Shown one piece after another: positions 19,094-28,007 of a stretch of DNA of 64,000 bases (its first letter is position 1; each line of letters begins with the position of its first letter). Origin of the DNA: Geminocystis sp. NIES-3708. Its GTDB lineage: Bacteria > Cyanobacteriota > Cyanobacteriia > Cyanobacteriales > Cyanobacteriaceae. Where the stretch lies: assembly GCF_001548095.1 (NCBI RefSeq), contig NZ_AP014815.1, positions 372,001-436,000 of the forward strand, read 5' to 3'. The notes beneath the pieces are model-generated. The model saw nothing but the letters and a program-made list of their open reading frames with translations, did no database searches and was not told the DNA's origin. Made by a program: the position numbers and the translations under genes.

Positions 19094-19684
19094 CTAAAGT
19101 AATTCTAATCGCCAATTATTACCATCATTAACTATTTTAGTAACTGAACATAATGAGGTTTTAATTTCTATATCATCACCTAATAAATATTTGCAGATAC
19201 CTTTTACGGAAATACTATGACCGATTAATAATAAATTTCCTTCAAATTTCTTAGTTAGTAATTGAGTAATTTGTTTCATTCTTATTAAAGCCATTAGTTC
19301 AGTTTCAGGATATTTGGGGATAATTTGTGATCGATAATTCCAATCAATACGAGGATAAATATTTTCTAATTCTTCACGGGGATGAATAACAGGTATTTCT
19401 GTCATCCAATCACGATTATGCCATTCTCCTAAACCTGCTTCTAGTTTGATATTTAAATCAAGTTTTTCCCCCAAAATATCAGCAGTTTGAATTGTTCGTA
19501 AAAAAGGTGAAGCGATAATATGATTAATTGGCTCATTGTATAATTTCAGAGCTAATTCCTGAACTTGAATTTTACCATCAAAAGATAAAGGAGGATCATA
19601 ACGCCTCAAAGCTGTTTCAAACCATTGTGGATAGACAAAATCAAACCTATTTCCATGTCTAACAATCCATAACGTTATAGTCAT
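19094..19684 (-). CDS. Histidine phosphatase family protein
   Basis: The 196-residue protein carries the phosphoglycerate-mutase-type motif LWIVRHGNRFDFV, whose His takes the phosphate, plus SPFLRTIQTADILGEKL and a second His in LLIGHSISVKGI. These define the branch-1 histidine phosphatase fold. The substrate cannot be read from the sequence. The insert WFETALRRYDPPLS and GLGEWHNRDWM resemble the eukaryotic UBASH3/TFC7-like subgroup more than GpmA. It is monocistronic. Confidence 0.85.
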   Translation of the reverse strand: MTITLWIVRHGNRFDFVYPQWFETALRRYDPPLSFDGKIQVQELALKLYNEPINHIIASPFLRTIQTADILGEKLDLNIKLEAGLGEWHNRDWMTEIPVIHPREELENIYPRIDWNYRSQIIPKYPETELMALIRMKQITQLLTKKFEGNLLLIGHSISVKGICKYLLGDDIEIKTSLCSVTKIVNDGNNWRLELL

Positions 19685-19903
19685 TAATCTTTATATTTGT
19701 TCAAATTATCTGACAATTATAATCTTTTGTGAAGGAAAATAAATTTTTACATACACTATAAGAAGAAAATTGACAAGTTTTTTAATGTTTTTTTAAGATT
19801 CTTGACAAAATGATGACAAATCTGAAATTTAGTTTTACCCTAAAGATAGTTAAAAAAAACAAAATCTGAATGAGTATTAAAGTTTTTTAATTTTCCTCTC
19901 AAA

Positions 19904-19919
19904 ACTCCTGTTTAGGAGT
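19904..19919 (+). promoter_or_regulatory. Hairpin enclosing a ribosome binding site
   Basis: ACTCCT (19904-19909), loop GTTT, AGGAGT (19914-19919) forms a perfect six-base-pair stem. The right arm is the Shine-Dalgarno sequence AGGAG, eight bases before the ATG at 19927. When folded, the stem would hide the ribosome binding site. Confidence 0.6.
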
Positions 19920-19926
19920 AAAAATA

Positions 19927-20262
19927 ATGAATATCTGGTTATCTCTATTTTTCTCTTTATCATTAACGACTTTAGTTAGTTTTGCTACCCCAGTGGTCTT
20001 CTGCACGTTAATTTTAGGTTGTGTTGCTATCATCTCCTATTTGCCAATGATGAACCAATGGGGGGAAAACCTTTATGAACAAATGTGGAATTTCTTAGCT
20101 GTATTTGGAGAAGGTTCGGGTAGTATTGGAATTTTAACCATTGCCGCTACTTGTGCGATCGCCGGATTTTTATTTGAAGCCCTAAATTTTTATCGTTATC
20201 GTATTCTCATCCAACAATCTGTTAATCATTCATGGAGTCAAGAAAAAGTTTCTAATCATTAG
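19927..20262 (+). CDS. Small integral membrane protein of unknown function
   Basis: The 111-residue product has three predicted membrane segments (about 3-24, 26-41 and 65-88) and a polar C-terminus. The start is fixed by an AGGAG eight bases upstream that is itself half of a hairpin. It probably belongs to a cyanobacteria-restricted family; no function can be given. It stands alone, divergent from the phosphatase gene, behind a leader of about 240 bases. Confidence 0.7.
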   Translation: MNIWLSLFFSLSLTTLVSFATPVVFCTLILGCVAIISYLPMMNQWGENLYEQMWNFLAVFGEGSGSIGILTIAATCAIAGFLFEALNFYRYRILIQQSVNHSWSQEKVSNH

Positions 20263-20536
20263 ACATCTTCCAAAAACTAATCTAAAGTAAATTTGAGGCA
20301 AGAAATTATCAATTTTAATGACTTCGGACTTCTTAGGTCAGTTTGAGATAAAAAAAGATGAAGACAAAACGTGAGAATAACTAGCTAGGGGAAAACTCTG
20401 AATATTTATACATTTTCGAGAGATTTTTATTCATTCACAAAAAGAAGAATCTACCCATCAAAAAGAGTCAGTCATCACCTGTTTTTAAATCGAACTGAGG
20501 TGAATTATTGAAGGAGTTTAATAAATTTTTATCTGC

Positions 20537-21322
20537 TTATCCGCCGAGATATGCGTCTAAAACTTTGTCATTATTTTGTATTTCCTCAGGAGTGCCATAA
20601 GCTAGGTTTGACCCTTCTGCTAATACCCAAACATGATTGCACAAAGACATAATCACATCCATGTTATGTTCAATAATTAAAAAAGAAATACCCTGTTTAT
20701 TCCAGTTAACAATATGTTCACAAATTTGATTAATGAGAGTCGGATTAACCCCTGCGGCTGGTTCATCTAATAAAATCAACTTAGGATTAGTCATTAAAGT
20801 TCTTGCCATTTCCAAAAGTTTTCGTTGCCCACCAGATAAAGCACCAGCATAGTCATAGGCTTTCTGTGCTAATCCTACGGATTCTAAAATAGTCATCGCT
20901 CTTTCCTTATTTTCTTTTTCTTCTCGGCGAATTTTATTCGAACTCAATAATACTGAAAATAATGATTCCCCCGTTTGATTTTGAGTACCTAATAACATAT
21001 TCTCTAGTACCGTTAAACGAGATAAAACTCTAGCTACCTGAAAAGTACGAATAAAACCTTTTCTAGCAATTTCATGAGGTGGTTGATTTTGAATTGCTTG
21101 ACCTTCAAATAAAATCTCCCCAGTATCAGCTTTTAAAAAATTGGACAACAGATTAAATAATGTACTTTTTCCCGCACCATTAGGACCAATTAAACCAGTA
21201 ATACTGTTCTTTTTTACATCTATACTGGCGTTATTCACAGCTTTTAAGCCACCAAAACTTTTCGATAAATTAACAGCAGTGAGAATAGAATCAGGGGTTT
21301 GAAATTGATTGTTTTGCTCCAT
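20537..21322 (-). CDS. LivG-type ABC transporter ATP-binding protein
   Basis: The 261-residue ATPase has Walker A GPNGAGKST, signature LSGGQRKLLEMARTL and Walker B LILLDEPAAGVNP. The layout, with GFIRTFQVARVLSRLTVLEN after the A-loop, is that of the LivG family in branched-chain or neutral amino acid and urea uptake. The cyanobacterial NatA subunit of the N-I neutral amino acid transporter belongs to this group and is a possible identity, but no permease or binding-protein gene is adjacent to confirm it. Confidence 0.88.
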   Translation of the reverse strand: MEQNNQFQTPDSILTAVNLSKSFGGLKAVNNASIDVKKNSITGLIGPNGAGKSTLFNLLSNFLKADTGEILFEGQAIQNQPPHEIARKGFIRTFQVARVLSRLTVLENMLLGTQNQTGESLFSVLLSSNKIRREEKENKERAMTILESVGLAQKAYDYAGALSGGQRKLLEMARTLMTNPKLILLDEPAAGVNPTLINQICEHIVNWNKQGISFLIIEHNMDVIMSLCNHVWVLAEGSNLAYGTPEEIQNNDKVLDAYLGG

Positions 21323-21420
21323 TTTTTCTACTCAAGTTTGTATGAAAAGATCTTAATTTATTTTTTTATGGTTTTTTATTCTCTCACAGAAATTACTAGA
21401 AAATGCAAAAATCAATTCTC

Positions 21421-21480
21421 TCCTAGTATCCTAGTTCCCTAGTCTCATCTGTGCCAACAAATTTATCTTGAATTCAGGTT
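21421..21480 (+). repeat. MITE-like dispersed repeat, partial copy B
   Basis: The block tagttccctagtctcatct is identical over 19 bases to 7291-7309 and is followed by gccaacaaatttat, shared by both, and by AATTCAGGT at the end. Only the right end of the element is present. It lies in the leader of hmpF. Confidence 0.6.
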
Positions 21481-21570
21481 ATTTTAGTGGCAGGATAATA
21501 TCTTTAACTATTATCATTTATCATTAGAGTAAGTAGTATTTTAAGATTAACCATAAAGGGATCAAGATTT

Positions 21571-23166
21571 GTGTTATATCTGGCAGAAGTAAAAATTCAG
21601 AATAGAGGGTTTGTCGGCGGCTACAAAACAGAATTAAAACTGTTAGCTTCTCAAGGAGTTGATCAAACTTGGAACACTGTAGCTGGAGAAGAAGTCATTG
21701 CGACAGATGCCATCGTTGATCAAACAGGAAAAGGCACTCTTTACATTGTTAACTTAGACAATAATAAGCAACTTCAAGGTAATCCAGAATTGGCAGGACC
21801 TCGTGTTGTTAATTATTTACGTCATTTTTCTCGCACTCTAGAAAAATCTAAATCTCAGGAAGAGGAAATAGAAGAGTGGAAAACTTCTTTGAAGATACAA
21901 GGTCAAGAAATTAGTCGTCGCCAGGCAGAACTAGATCAGCAACAACAAATATTACAACAACAACAACAAGAATTAGCTCACCTAGAAGAAGAGAAAAACA
22001 AGCTCAATGGTGCATGGGAACAATTAAGATTAGAACAGCAAAGACTTAATGAAAATCAAGCAAATCAAGGAGAAATTAAAGGTAAGTTAGAAAATTTACT
22101 GACGGATATTGGAAGTGATAGTTTTAATCCTGAAAATTTACATCAGGCTTTTTCTGGCGTTAATACTCAGCAGGATTTATTGAATAATTACTGGCAACAA
22201 TTAGAGTCTCAAAAAGTCGTTTTACAGCAAAAACAACAAGAATTAGATAGTAAAAAACACTATATTGAACAATGCCGTCAAAATTTACAATCTTTAGAAA
22301 ATAACTTACAAAAAGCGATCGCAGGATTACACTCCGATCAAATATTATTACAGCAGAAAGAAGATTCTCTTAAACAACTTAATATCTATTTGGAAGGATT
22401 TAATCGTCTAGATCAAGAAATTTCTTTTTTGGGAGACGATAATGACGATATAGAAATCGATTTCAATGCTTTAGAAACAATGCCTTTAGGAGATTTAGAA
22501 GAAACAGTTAACAATCTTAAGCAAGAAACCGCTAAATTGGTTAATTTTGTGAATTTGCAAGAAGAAGAATTAACTTTACAAAGTGATGAAGTAAAAATTA
22601 TTCAAGTAAAACTTATTCAAGCCAATGAAGTCGATAAATTTAATTTAGAAACAGAATTAGCAGACGCTCAAGAAGCGATGAAACTACTTAATGAGACATT
22701 AGTAGGTCAAAGAAGAACCCTAAAAAGACAACAAAAAATGCTCAACGATCATCTAAAGATTTTTAGTCGTCGTAAAGGGATAATTGATCTTGATTTTGCC
22801 AATACAATAAATGTTCGTCCTGTGTTAGATGAAATTGAAACTCAAAAAAACTTAATACAACAACAACGAGATAAAATTAATAGTGAAATTAATGCTTTAC
22901 GTCATAGTAATGCACAAGTTGAACACGCTATCAATAATCAAAAACAAGAATATGAACAACAGCAAAATCAACTTAATCAAGAACAAGAATATTGGTTACA
23001 ATCTTATCAAGATGTCACTAAAACTCAAGCAGAAATTAATCTTTTAGAACAAGCATTACATCCTATTCAGGAACAATTAAATCATCTTCGCAATAATTTA
23101 CAAGCCTTAGAGCAATCAACTCAAAAGTTTGGTCATGTGTTTAACGAGTTACAATCTATGTTCTAA
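21571..23166 (+). CDS. hmpF: Pilus motility/taxis protein HmpF
   Basis: The 531-residue protein begins with a conserved N-terminal domain (1-95, MLYLAEVKIQNRGFVGGYKT) followed by a very long Gln- and Glu-rich coiled coil (about 95-520). This is the architecture of HmpF, a cyanobacterial protein at cell poles or junctions needed for type IV pilus extension and gliding. The start is GTG at 21571, with AAAGGGA about ten bases upstream. The next gene starts six bases after the stop and is probably co-transcribed. Confidence 0.88.
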   Translation: MLYLAEVKIQNRGFVGGYKTELKLLASQGVDQTWNTVAGEEVIATDAIVDQTGKGTLYIVNLDNNKQLQGNPELAGPRVVNYLRHFSRTLEKSKSQEEEIEEWKTSLKIQGQEISRRQAELDQQQQILQQQQQELAHLEEEKNKLNGAWEQLRLEQQRLNENQANQGEIKGKLENLLTDIGSDSFNPENLHQAFSGVNTQQDLLNNYWQQLESQKVVLQQKQQELDSKKHYIEQCRQNLQSLENNLQKAIAGLHSDQILLQQKEDSLKQLNIYLEGFNRLDQEISFLGDDNDDIEIDFNALETMPLGDLEETVNNLKQETAKLVNFVNLQEEELTLQSDEVKIIQVKLIQANEVDKFNLETELADAQEAMKLLNETLVGQRRTLKRQQKMLNDHLKIFSRRKGIIDLDFANTINVRPVLDEIETQKNLIQQQRDKINSEINALRHSNAQVEHAINNQKQEYEQQQNQLNQEQEYWLQSYQDVTKTQAEINLLEQALHPIQEQLNHLRNNLQALEQSTQKFGHVFNELQSMF

Positions 23167-23172
23167 TTTTGT

Positions 23173-23904
23173 TTGAAAATCAAATTCGTGAATTTAATTC
23201 CTCTATTTTTATTTACTATATTCTCTGTCTTTAATCCTTGGGTGATAACTTCAGTTACTGCTGAAAGTATTAATATAACTGAAAAAAGCCAAGAATTTGA
23301 TTTAGATCCTTCTATTATCGAGAATAGCCCTGTTATTCAACAATGGATCAAAGAAATACCCGATGTTGCCGACAAAATTGTTCATGAGCCTAGTTTTCGC
23401 ACAAGATACCGTTTTGGTTATAGTCAATTTCCTTCTAATAATAATTCTGGAGGTTTTTTTATAGGGGTTGAAGATGTTTTTATTGGTAATACTCCTTTAA
23501 CTTTTAGTGCTAACTATAACAGTGATTTGAGTAATAGTTCTAATCCTAAAAATGAAAGATTGTCCGTAGGAGGAAATGTGCAATATTATGTTTTCCCTTT
23601 GGGAAATTATGTTAATTTTGCCCCAATGATTGGATATAAATATATGGAAACCAATGGTTATAATACTGGGGGTGTAAATTTAGGTTTCAAGATGGCTTTT
23701 GCTCTTTCTCCTCAAGGTGCAGCGGATATTTTTTTTACACAAAGTTTTGTTTCTCCCTCTAGTAATGATGAGGTAGGTATTACCCAAATCAATGTTGGCT
23801 ATGCCATAACTAAAAATTTACGTTTATCCACAGAAATCGGCTGGCAAAATTCTATTAAGCAAAAAGATTCTCAAGTTAGTGTTGGTTTTGAATGGATGCC
23901 TTGA
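23173..23904 (+). CDS. Secreted beta-barrel-like protein downstream of hmpF
   Basis: The 243-residue product starts with TTG at 23173, six bases after hmpF. Residues 1-30 form a signal peptide ending in SVTA. The remainder from about 75 has alternating hydrophobic/polar strands (TRYRFGYSQF, GGFFIGVED, SVGGNVQYYVFPLG, VSVGFEWMP) and ends in an aromatic-rich strand, as outer-membrane beta-barrels do. Its role is unknown; tight linkage to hmpF suggests a surface or motility function. The unusual start codon implies modest expression. Confidence 0.7.
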   Translation: MKIKFVNLIPLFLFTIFSVFNPWVITSVTAESINITEKSQEFDLDPSIIENSPVIQQWIKEIPDVADKIVHEPSFRTRYRFGYSQFPSNNNSGGFFIGVEDVFIGNTPLTFSANYNSDLSNSSNPKNERLSVGGNVQYYVFPLGNYVNFAPMIGYKYMETNGYNTGGVNLGFKMAFALSPQGAADIFFTQSFVSPSSNDEVGITQINVGYAITKNLRLSTEIGWQNSIKQKDSQVSVGFEWMP

Positions 23905-24040
23905 TAAGTCCAAACGTTTTTAGATTGTAAATGAAACAAAGAAAATAGAGAAGGGAAGTATTGATTTATTTATTAATAACCAAAATATATGCAACTTAAA
24001 TCCGTCTTAGTTTAGTAAGTAAATATTTTAAAATTATTTT

Positions 24041-24523
24041 ATGATATGGTTAGGAATTGATCCTGGATTGGCGATCATCGGTTGGGCTATTTTAGAAGGG
24101 GATGAAACAAAAACTCCCGAAATTATTGATTATGGTATTATTGAAACTCATAAAAGTATGTCCACGGGAGAACGATTAGTGGAGCTAGAACAAGATTTTA
24201 TGAGTATAATGCAGGAATTCCAACCTGATCATGTCGCCATAGAAATGCCTTTTTTCAGTCGTCAAATAAAGTCGGCAGGAAAAGTTTTACAGGCTTTAGG
24301 AGTGGTTAATTTAGTATGTTATCGTGAAGCTCAAATAATCCCTATTTTTTTACATCAAGCTAGTTGGAAGGCTCATTTAGGTAGTGGTAGAGCGACTAAA
24401 GATGAAGTGGCACAAATGTTGCAACAGGTTTTTGATTTACCTGATTTGCCTATTAATGATAGCGTAGATGCGATCGCCATTGCCTATGCAGGGGCTTGTG
24501 GTTTGAGAAACTCTATTGATTAA
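24041..24523 (+). CDS. ruvC: Holliday junction resolvase RuvC
   Basis: The 160-residue endonuclease cuts four-way DNA junctions. Its four acidic catalytic residues are Asp7 (GIDPGL), Glu68 (VAIEMPFF), Asp140 and Asp143 (INDSVDAIAIAYAG). The spacing and length match RuvC. It is unlinked to ruvA (7341) and no ruvB is in the window. Confidence 0.95.
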   Translation: MIWLGIDPGLAIIGWAILEGDETKTPEIIDYGIIETHKSMSTGERLVELEQDFMSIMQEFQPDHVAIEMPFFSRQIKSAGKVLQALGVVNLVCYREAQIIPIFLHQASWKAHLGSGRATKDEVAQMLQQVFDLPDLPINDSVDAIAIAYAGACGLRNSID

Positions 24524-24714
24524 CAATTATTGAAAACAAGTTATGGCTCTTATTTGACTTCAGTTTCAAGTTCAATTATTTGATGAAAACCAGTTTAGGG
24601 ATAATCCCTGATAAACCTGTAAACATTACATAGATAAAAATGTTTAACCTTGCTTCAATACTATACTAATCTTTTATTAAAATTTCCCTCGGTACCATTT
24701 AATCTTTTATTTAT

Positions 24715-24840
24715 TTAATTTAGCTTTTCTTTAAGAGTTGCTATATCCACTCTCATATCGTTTAATTTATTTTTGACTTCATCTAATTTCGTGTCAACTT
24801 GATCAAATTTAGATTTAATTGAATCCTTTATAATAGTTAT
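24715..24840 (-). pseudogene. Remnant of a small coiled-coil gene
   Basis: On the minus strand an open stretch with stop at 24715-24717 encodes KFDQVDTKLDEVKNKLNDM and a short tail, a lysine/aspartate coiled coil. No start codon exists before upstream stops (TGA TAA near 24855). The text resembles the coiled-coil gene decayed at 61599-61955, so both are probably relics of the same family. It fills most of the 361-base gap between ruvC and the ABC gene; the rest shows nothing. Confidence 0.5.
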
Positions 24841-24884
24841 TTTCTTAATTGTTATTTATCAAATATTATTTATTACTTATCAAT

Positions 24885-26681
24885 ATGGCTATTCTTGATA
24901 TTCAAGACTTACAAATAATTTTCACCAATGATGAAGGTCAAGCTACCATCGCTGTTGATAAAATAAATGTATCCCTAGAAAAAGGTGAAATTTTAGGTAT
25001 TGTAGGAGAATCTGGTTCAGGAAAATCGGTTACATCTCTTGGTATTATGGGTTTATTACCGTCTTCAGGGAAAATTAGTGATGGTAAAATTTATTTTCAA
25101 GATAATGCCAATAATTTACCTATAGATATAGTTTCTCTAGCAAAGGAGGCGAAAAGACACTATCGTGGTGGTAAGATAGCTATGATATTTCAAGAGCCCA
25201 TGAGCTCACTAAATCCTGTTTATAATATTGGTTTTCAGATTACTGAAGCTATTCGTTTACATCAAAACATATCTGAATTAGAAGCTAAAGGAAAAGCAAT
25301 TAATTTATTGCAAGAAGTAAAATTATTACCTAACGATGAAGAGTTAATCGCCGAATTTTTACAACAAAATACCATCAAAAATCCTTCTGACAAAGACATT
25401 CAATTCTATCTTAAGCAACGGAAACAATCTATTTTAAAACGTTTTCCCCATGAAATGAGTGGTGGACAATTACAAAGAGTCATGATTGCGATCGCTATTT
25501 CTTGTCAACCAAGTATTTTAATTGCTGACGAACCTACTACCGCATTAGATGTAACAGTACAAGCTACTATTTTAGAATTATTAAAAGAATTATGTCGTAG
25601 TCGTCAAATGTCTTTAATTTTTATCACTCATGACTTAGCAGTAGTTGCCAATATCGCCGATAGTTTAGCGGTAATGTATCAAGGAAAAATAGTTGAATAT
25701 GGCAAAACCAGAGAAATTCTCTTTAATCCCACCCAAGCCTATACTAAAGGTTTACTAGCTTGTCGCCCTCGTTTAGATGAAACCCGCTCTTATTTACCGA
25801 CTGTCGCCGATTTTATGGCTGATAATTCAGTAACTACTCCCCCTTCATTTACGGTAAATCCTAGGGAAATAAAGCTCAATCATCCGCTTTTGACAGTAGA
25901 AAAATTGAAGGTAGGTTTTCCGAAAAAAGGATCATTACCTTGGCAAAAAGAGTATTTTTGGGCAGTGAATGAAGTTAGTTTTCAAGTATTTTCGGGGGAA
26001 ACTTTAGGCTTAGTTGGTGAATCAGGCTGTGGCAAATCGACTTTAGCACGTACTATTTTGCGGTTAATTCCCACCGATGAAGGAAAAATTGAATTTTTAG
26101 GTCAAGATTTAACTAAATTATCTCCTAGAAGCAAACATTTAAGGCAATTACGGCGAGAAATGCAAATTGTCTTTCAGAATCCCTATAATTCTCTTAATCC
26201 TCGTATCAGTATTGGCAATACAATAATTGAACCAATGATAATTCACGGTATGGGTGGTAACAAGGAAAAACGTCAAGAAAGAGTTAGATATTTACTCGAT
26301 AGAGTCGGCTTAAATCCTAATTGGTTTAATCGTTATCCCCATGAATTATCTGGAGGGCAACGTCAAAGAGTCTGTATTGCTAGGGCATTGGCTTTAAACC
26401 CTCAATTAATCATCTGTGATGAGTCGGTATCGGCGTTAGATGTTTCTATTCAAGCACAAGTATTAAACTTACTCAAGGAATTACAGGCAGAATTTGGTTT
26501 AACTTATATTTTTATTTCCCATGATTTAAGTGTTGTCAAATTTATGAGTGATCGTATAATGGTAATGAATAAAGGAGAAATCGAGGAAATGTCAACAGCT
26601 ACACAAATTATCGATAATCCTCAAAGGGAATATACTCGAAAATTAATTGCCTCTATTCCTAAATTTCCCACCGCCGCTTAA
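24885..26681 (+). CDS. ABC transporter with two fused ATPase domains (dipeptide/oligopeptide type)
   Basis: The 598-residue protein contains two complete ATPase domains: the first with GESGSGKSV, MSGGQLQRVMIAIA and LIADEPTTALDVT; the second from about residue 330 with GESGCGKST, LSGGQRQRVCIARA and LIICDESVSALDV. Both belong to the DppD/DppF-OppD/OppF family. A TTG at 24849 is in frame, but the ATG at 24885 begins directly with the conserved ATPase N-terminus (MAILDIQDLQ) and is preferred. No permease or binding-protein gene is next to it, so the transporter is encoded in pieces, as often in cyanobacteria. Confidence 0.9.
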   Translation: MAILDIQDLQIIFTNDEGQATIAVDKINVSLEKGEILGIVGESGSGKSVTSLGIMGLLPSSGKISDGKIYFQDNANNLPIDIVSLAKEAKRHYRGGKIAMIFQEPMSSLNPVYNIGFQITEAIRLHQNISELEAKGKAINLLQEVKLLPNDEELIAEFLQQNTIKNPSDKDIQFYLKQRKQSILKRFPHEMSGGQLQRVMIAIAISCQPSILIADEPTTALDVTVQATILELLKELCRSRQMSLIFITHDLAVVANIADSLAVMYQGKIVEYGKTREILFNPTQAYTKGLLACRPRLDETRSYLPTVADFMADNSVTTPPSFTVNPREIKLNHPLLTVEKLKVGFPKKGSLPWQKEYFWAVNEVSFQVFSGETLGLVGESGCGKSTLARTILRLIPTDEGKIEFLGQDLTKLSPRSKHLRQLRREMQIVFQNPYNSLNPRISIGNTIIEPMIIHGMGGNKEKRQERVRYLLDRVGLNPNWFNRYPHELSGGQRQRVCIARALALNPQLIICDESVSALDVSIQAQVLNLLKELQAEFGLTYIFISHDLSVVKFMSDRIMVMNKGEIEEMSTATQIIDNPQREYTRKLIASIPKFPTAA

Positions 26682-26849
26682 TAAGTCAGTTAACAAATTT
26701 CTTCATTCTTATTTGTTAATTATTAGTTGCTAATTTGCTATGGAGTCTTTAGTTAGTTAGATTTAATACATTAAAATTAATTTTTTACTTGTATGATTAG
26801 GCACAAATACAAATAATACTTAGTACTCAATATTTACAAAAATAATGCT

Positions 26850-27821
26850 ATGAGTAAAAATAACTCCACATCTAAAATTGCAGAAAATCTTTTCCCAGAA
26901 CTAAATATCTCCAAGAAACGGATGAAAAAGAAAGATAAAAAGAAGATTGAGACACAAAAGCAAAGCGAAAAAGTGAAACTAGCGAAGTCTCAAAAGTCAG
27001 AGTCAAAAGTATTTCACTATATCTCCGAGGGCGAGGGTAGCTCGAAACTGTCTAAAAGTTTTTATGAAAAAGAGTTGGCTCGTCTACAAATAGAACTGGT
27101 GAAAATGCAATATTGGGTTAAGCATACTAATACCCGAATTGTAATTTTATTTGAAGGTCGTGATGCTGCGGGGAAAGGCGGTACTATTAAACGCATTACC
27201 GAACCTCTTAATCCACGAGGATGTCGGGTGGTAGCTTTAGGAACACCGAGCGATCACGAAAAGACTCAATGGTATTTTCAACGCTATGTCGCTCATCTTC
27301 CGGGTGCTGGTGAAATTGTTTGTTTTGATCGCAGTTGGTACAATCGTGCTGGTGTAGAGCATGTCATGGGATTTTGTACTGATGAACAATATCAAGAGTT
27401 TATGAAAACCTGTCCACAATTTGAGCAAATGTTAGTAAGATCAGGTATTATTTTGCTTAAATATTGGTTTTCTGTTAGCGATGAGGAACAAGAGCGACGT
27501 TTTCAATCTCGCACTAAAGATCCAGCAAGGCGTTGGAAACTGAGCCCGATGGATTTAGAATCTCGTGATCGCTGGGCGGAATATTCTCAAGCCAAAGACA
27601 CTATGTTTGCTCATACAAATATTCCTGAAGCACCTTGGTTCACAGTGGAAGCTGATGATAAAAAACGAGCTAGGCTTAATTGTATTCATCATTTTCTTAG
27701 TAAAATTCCCTATGTAGATATGACACCAGAGCCTTTGGAATTGCCCCCTCGTAAGAGTGCTCCTTTAAACTATGTGCGTTCCCCTATCAATGAGCAGTTT
27801 TTTGTTCCTCAAAAATATTGA
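26850..27821 (+). CDS. ppk2: Polyphosphate kinase 2
   Basis: The 323-residue enzyme transfers phosphate between polyphosphate and nucleotides. Walker A is GRDAAGKG (about 103-110), Walker B lies in IVCFDRSWYNR, and a basic lid follows (RFQSRTKDPARRWKLS). An extra Lys-rich, low-complexity N-terminus (1-55) precedes the catalytic core. Short PPK2 enzymes may act on nucleoside di- or monophosphates; the class cannot be settled by eye. It precedes kaiA by 186 bases on the same strand. Confidence 0.93.
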   Translation: MSKNNSTSKIAENLFPELNISKKRMKKKDKKKIETQKQSEKVKLAKSQKSESKVFHYISEGEGSSKLSKSFYEKELARLQIELVKMQYWVKHTNTRIVILFEGRDAAGKGGTIKRITEPLNPRGCRVVALGTPSDHEKTQWYFQRYVAHLPGAGEIVCFDRSWYNRAGVEHVMGFCTDEQYQEFMKTCPQFEQMLVRSGIILLKYWFSVSDEEQERRFQSRTKDPARRWKLSPMDLESRDRWAEYSQAKDTMFAHTNIPEAPWFTVEADDKKRARLNCIHHFLSKIPYVDMTPEPLELPPRKSAPLNYVRSPINEQFFVPQKY

Positions 27822-28007
27822 TGTGTCAGTATTTACAAGATTTTAAAACTACCATCCGATATAATCGACTACTAAAGTAAATTGATTAAATATTAATTCT
27901 TAATCCTTAATTTTTAATTCCTAATTGTTTATAATTGCTAATTGATTCCTCCTCAAGCTAACATATACCTGAGTCAATAATTTAGCACAATTAATTAATA
28001 AAATCTC

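Noticed and set aside
24849-24884. Upstream TTG start for the fused ABC ATPase
   Set aside because: It adds a hydrophobic stretch not typical of the family; the ATG at 24885 matches the conserved N-terminus.
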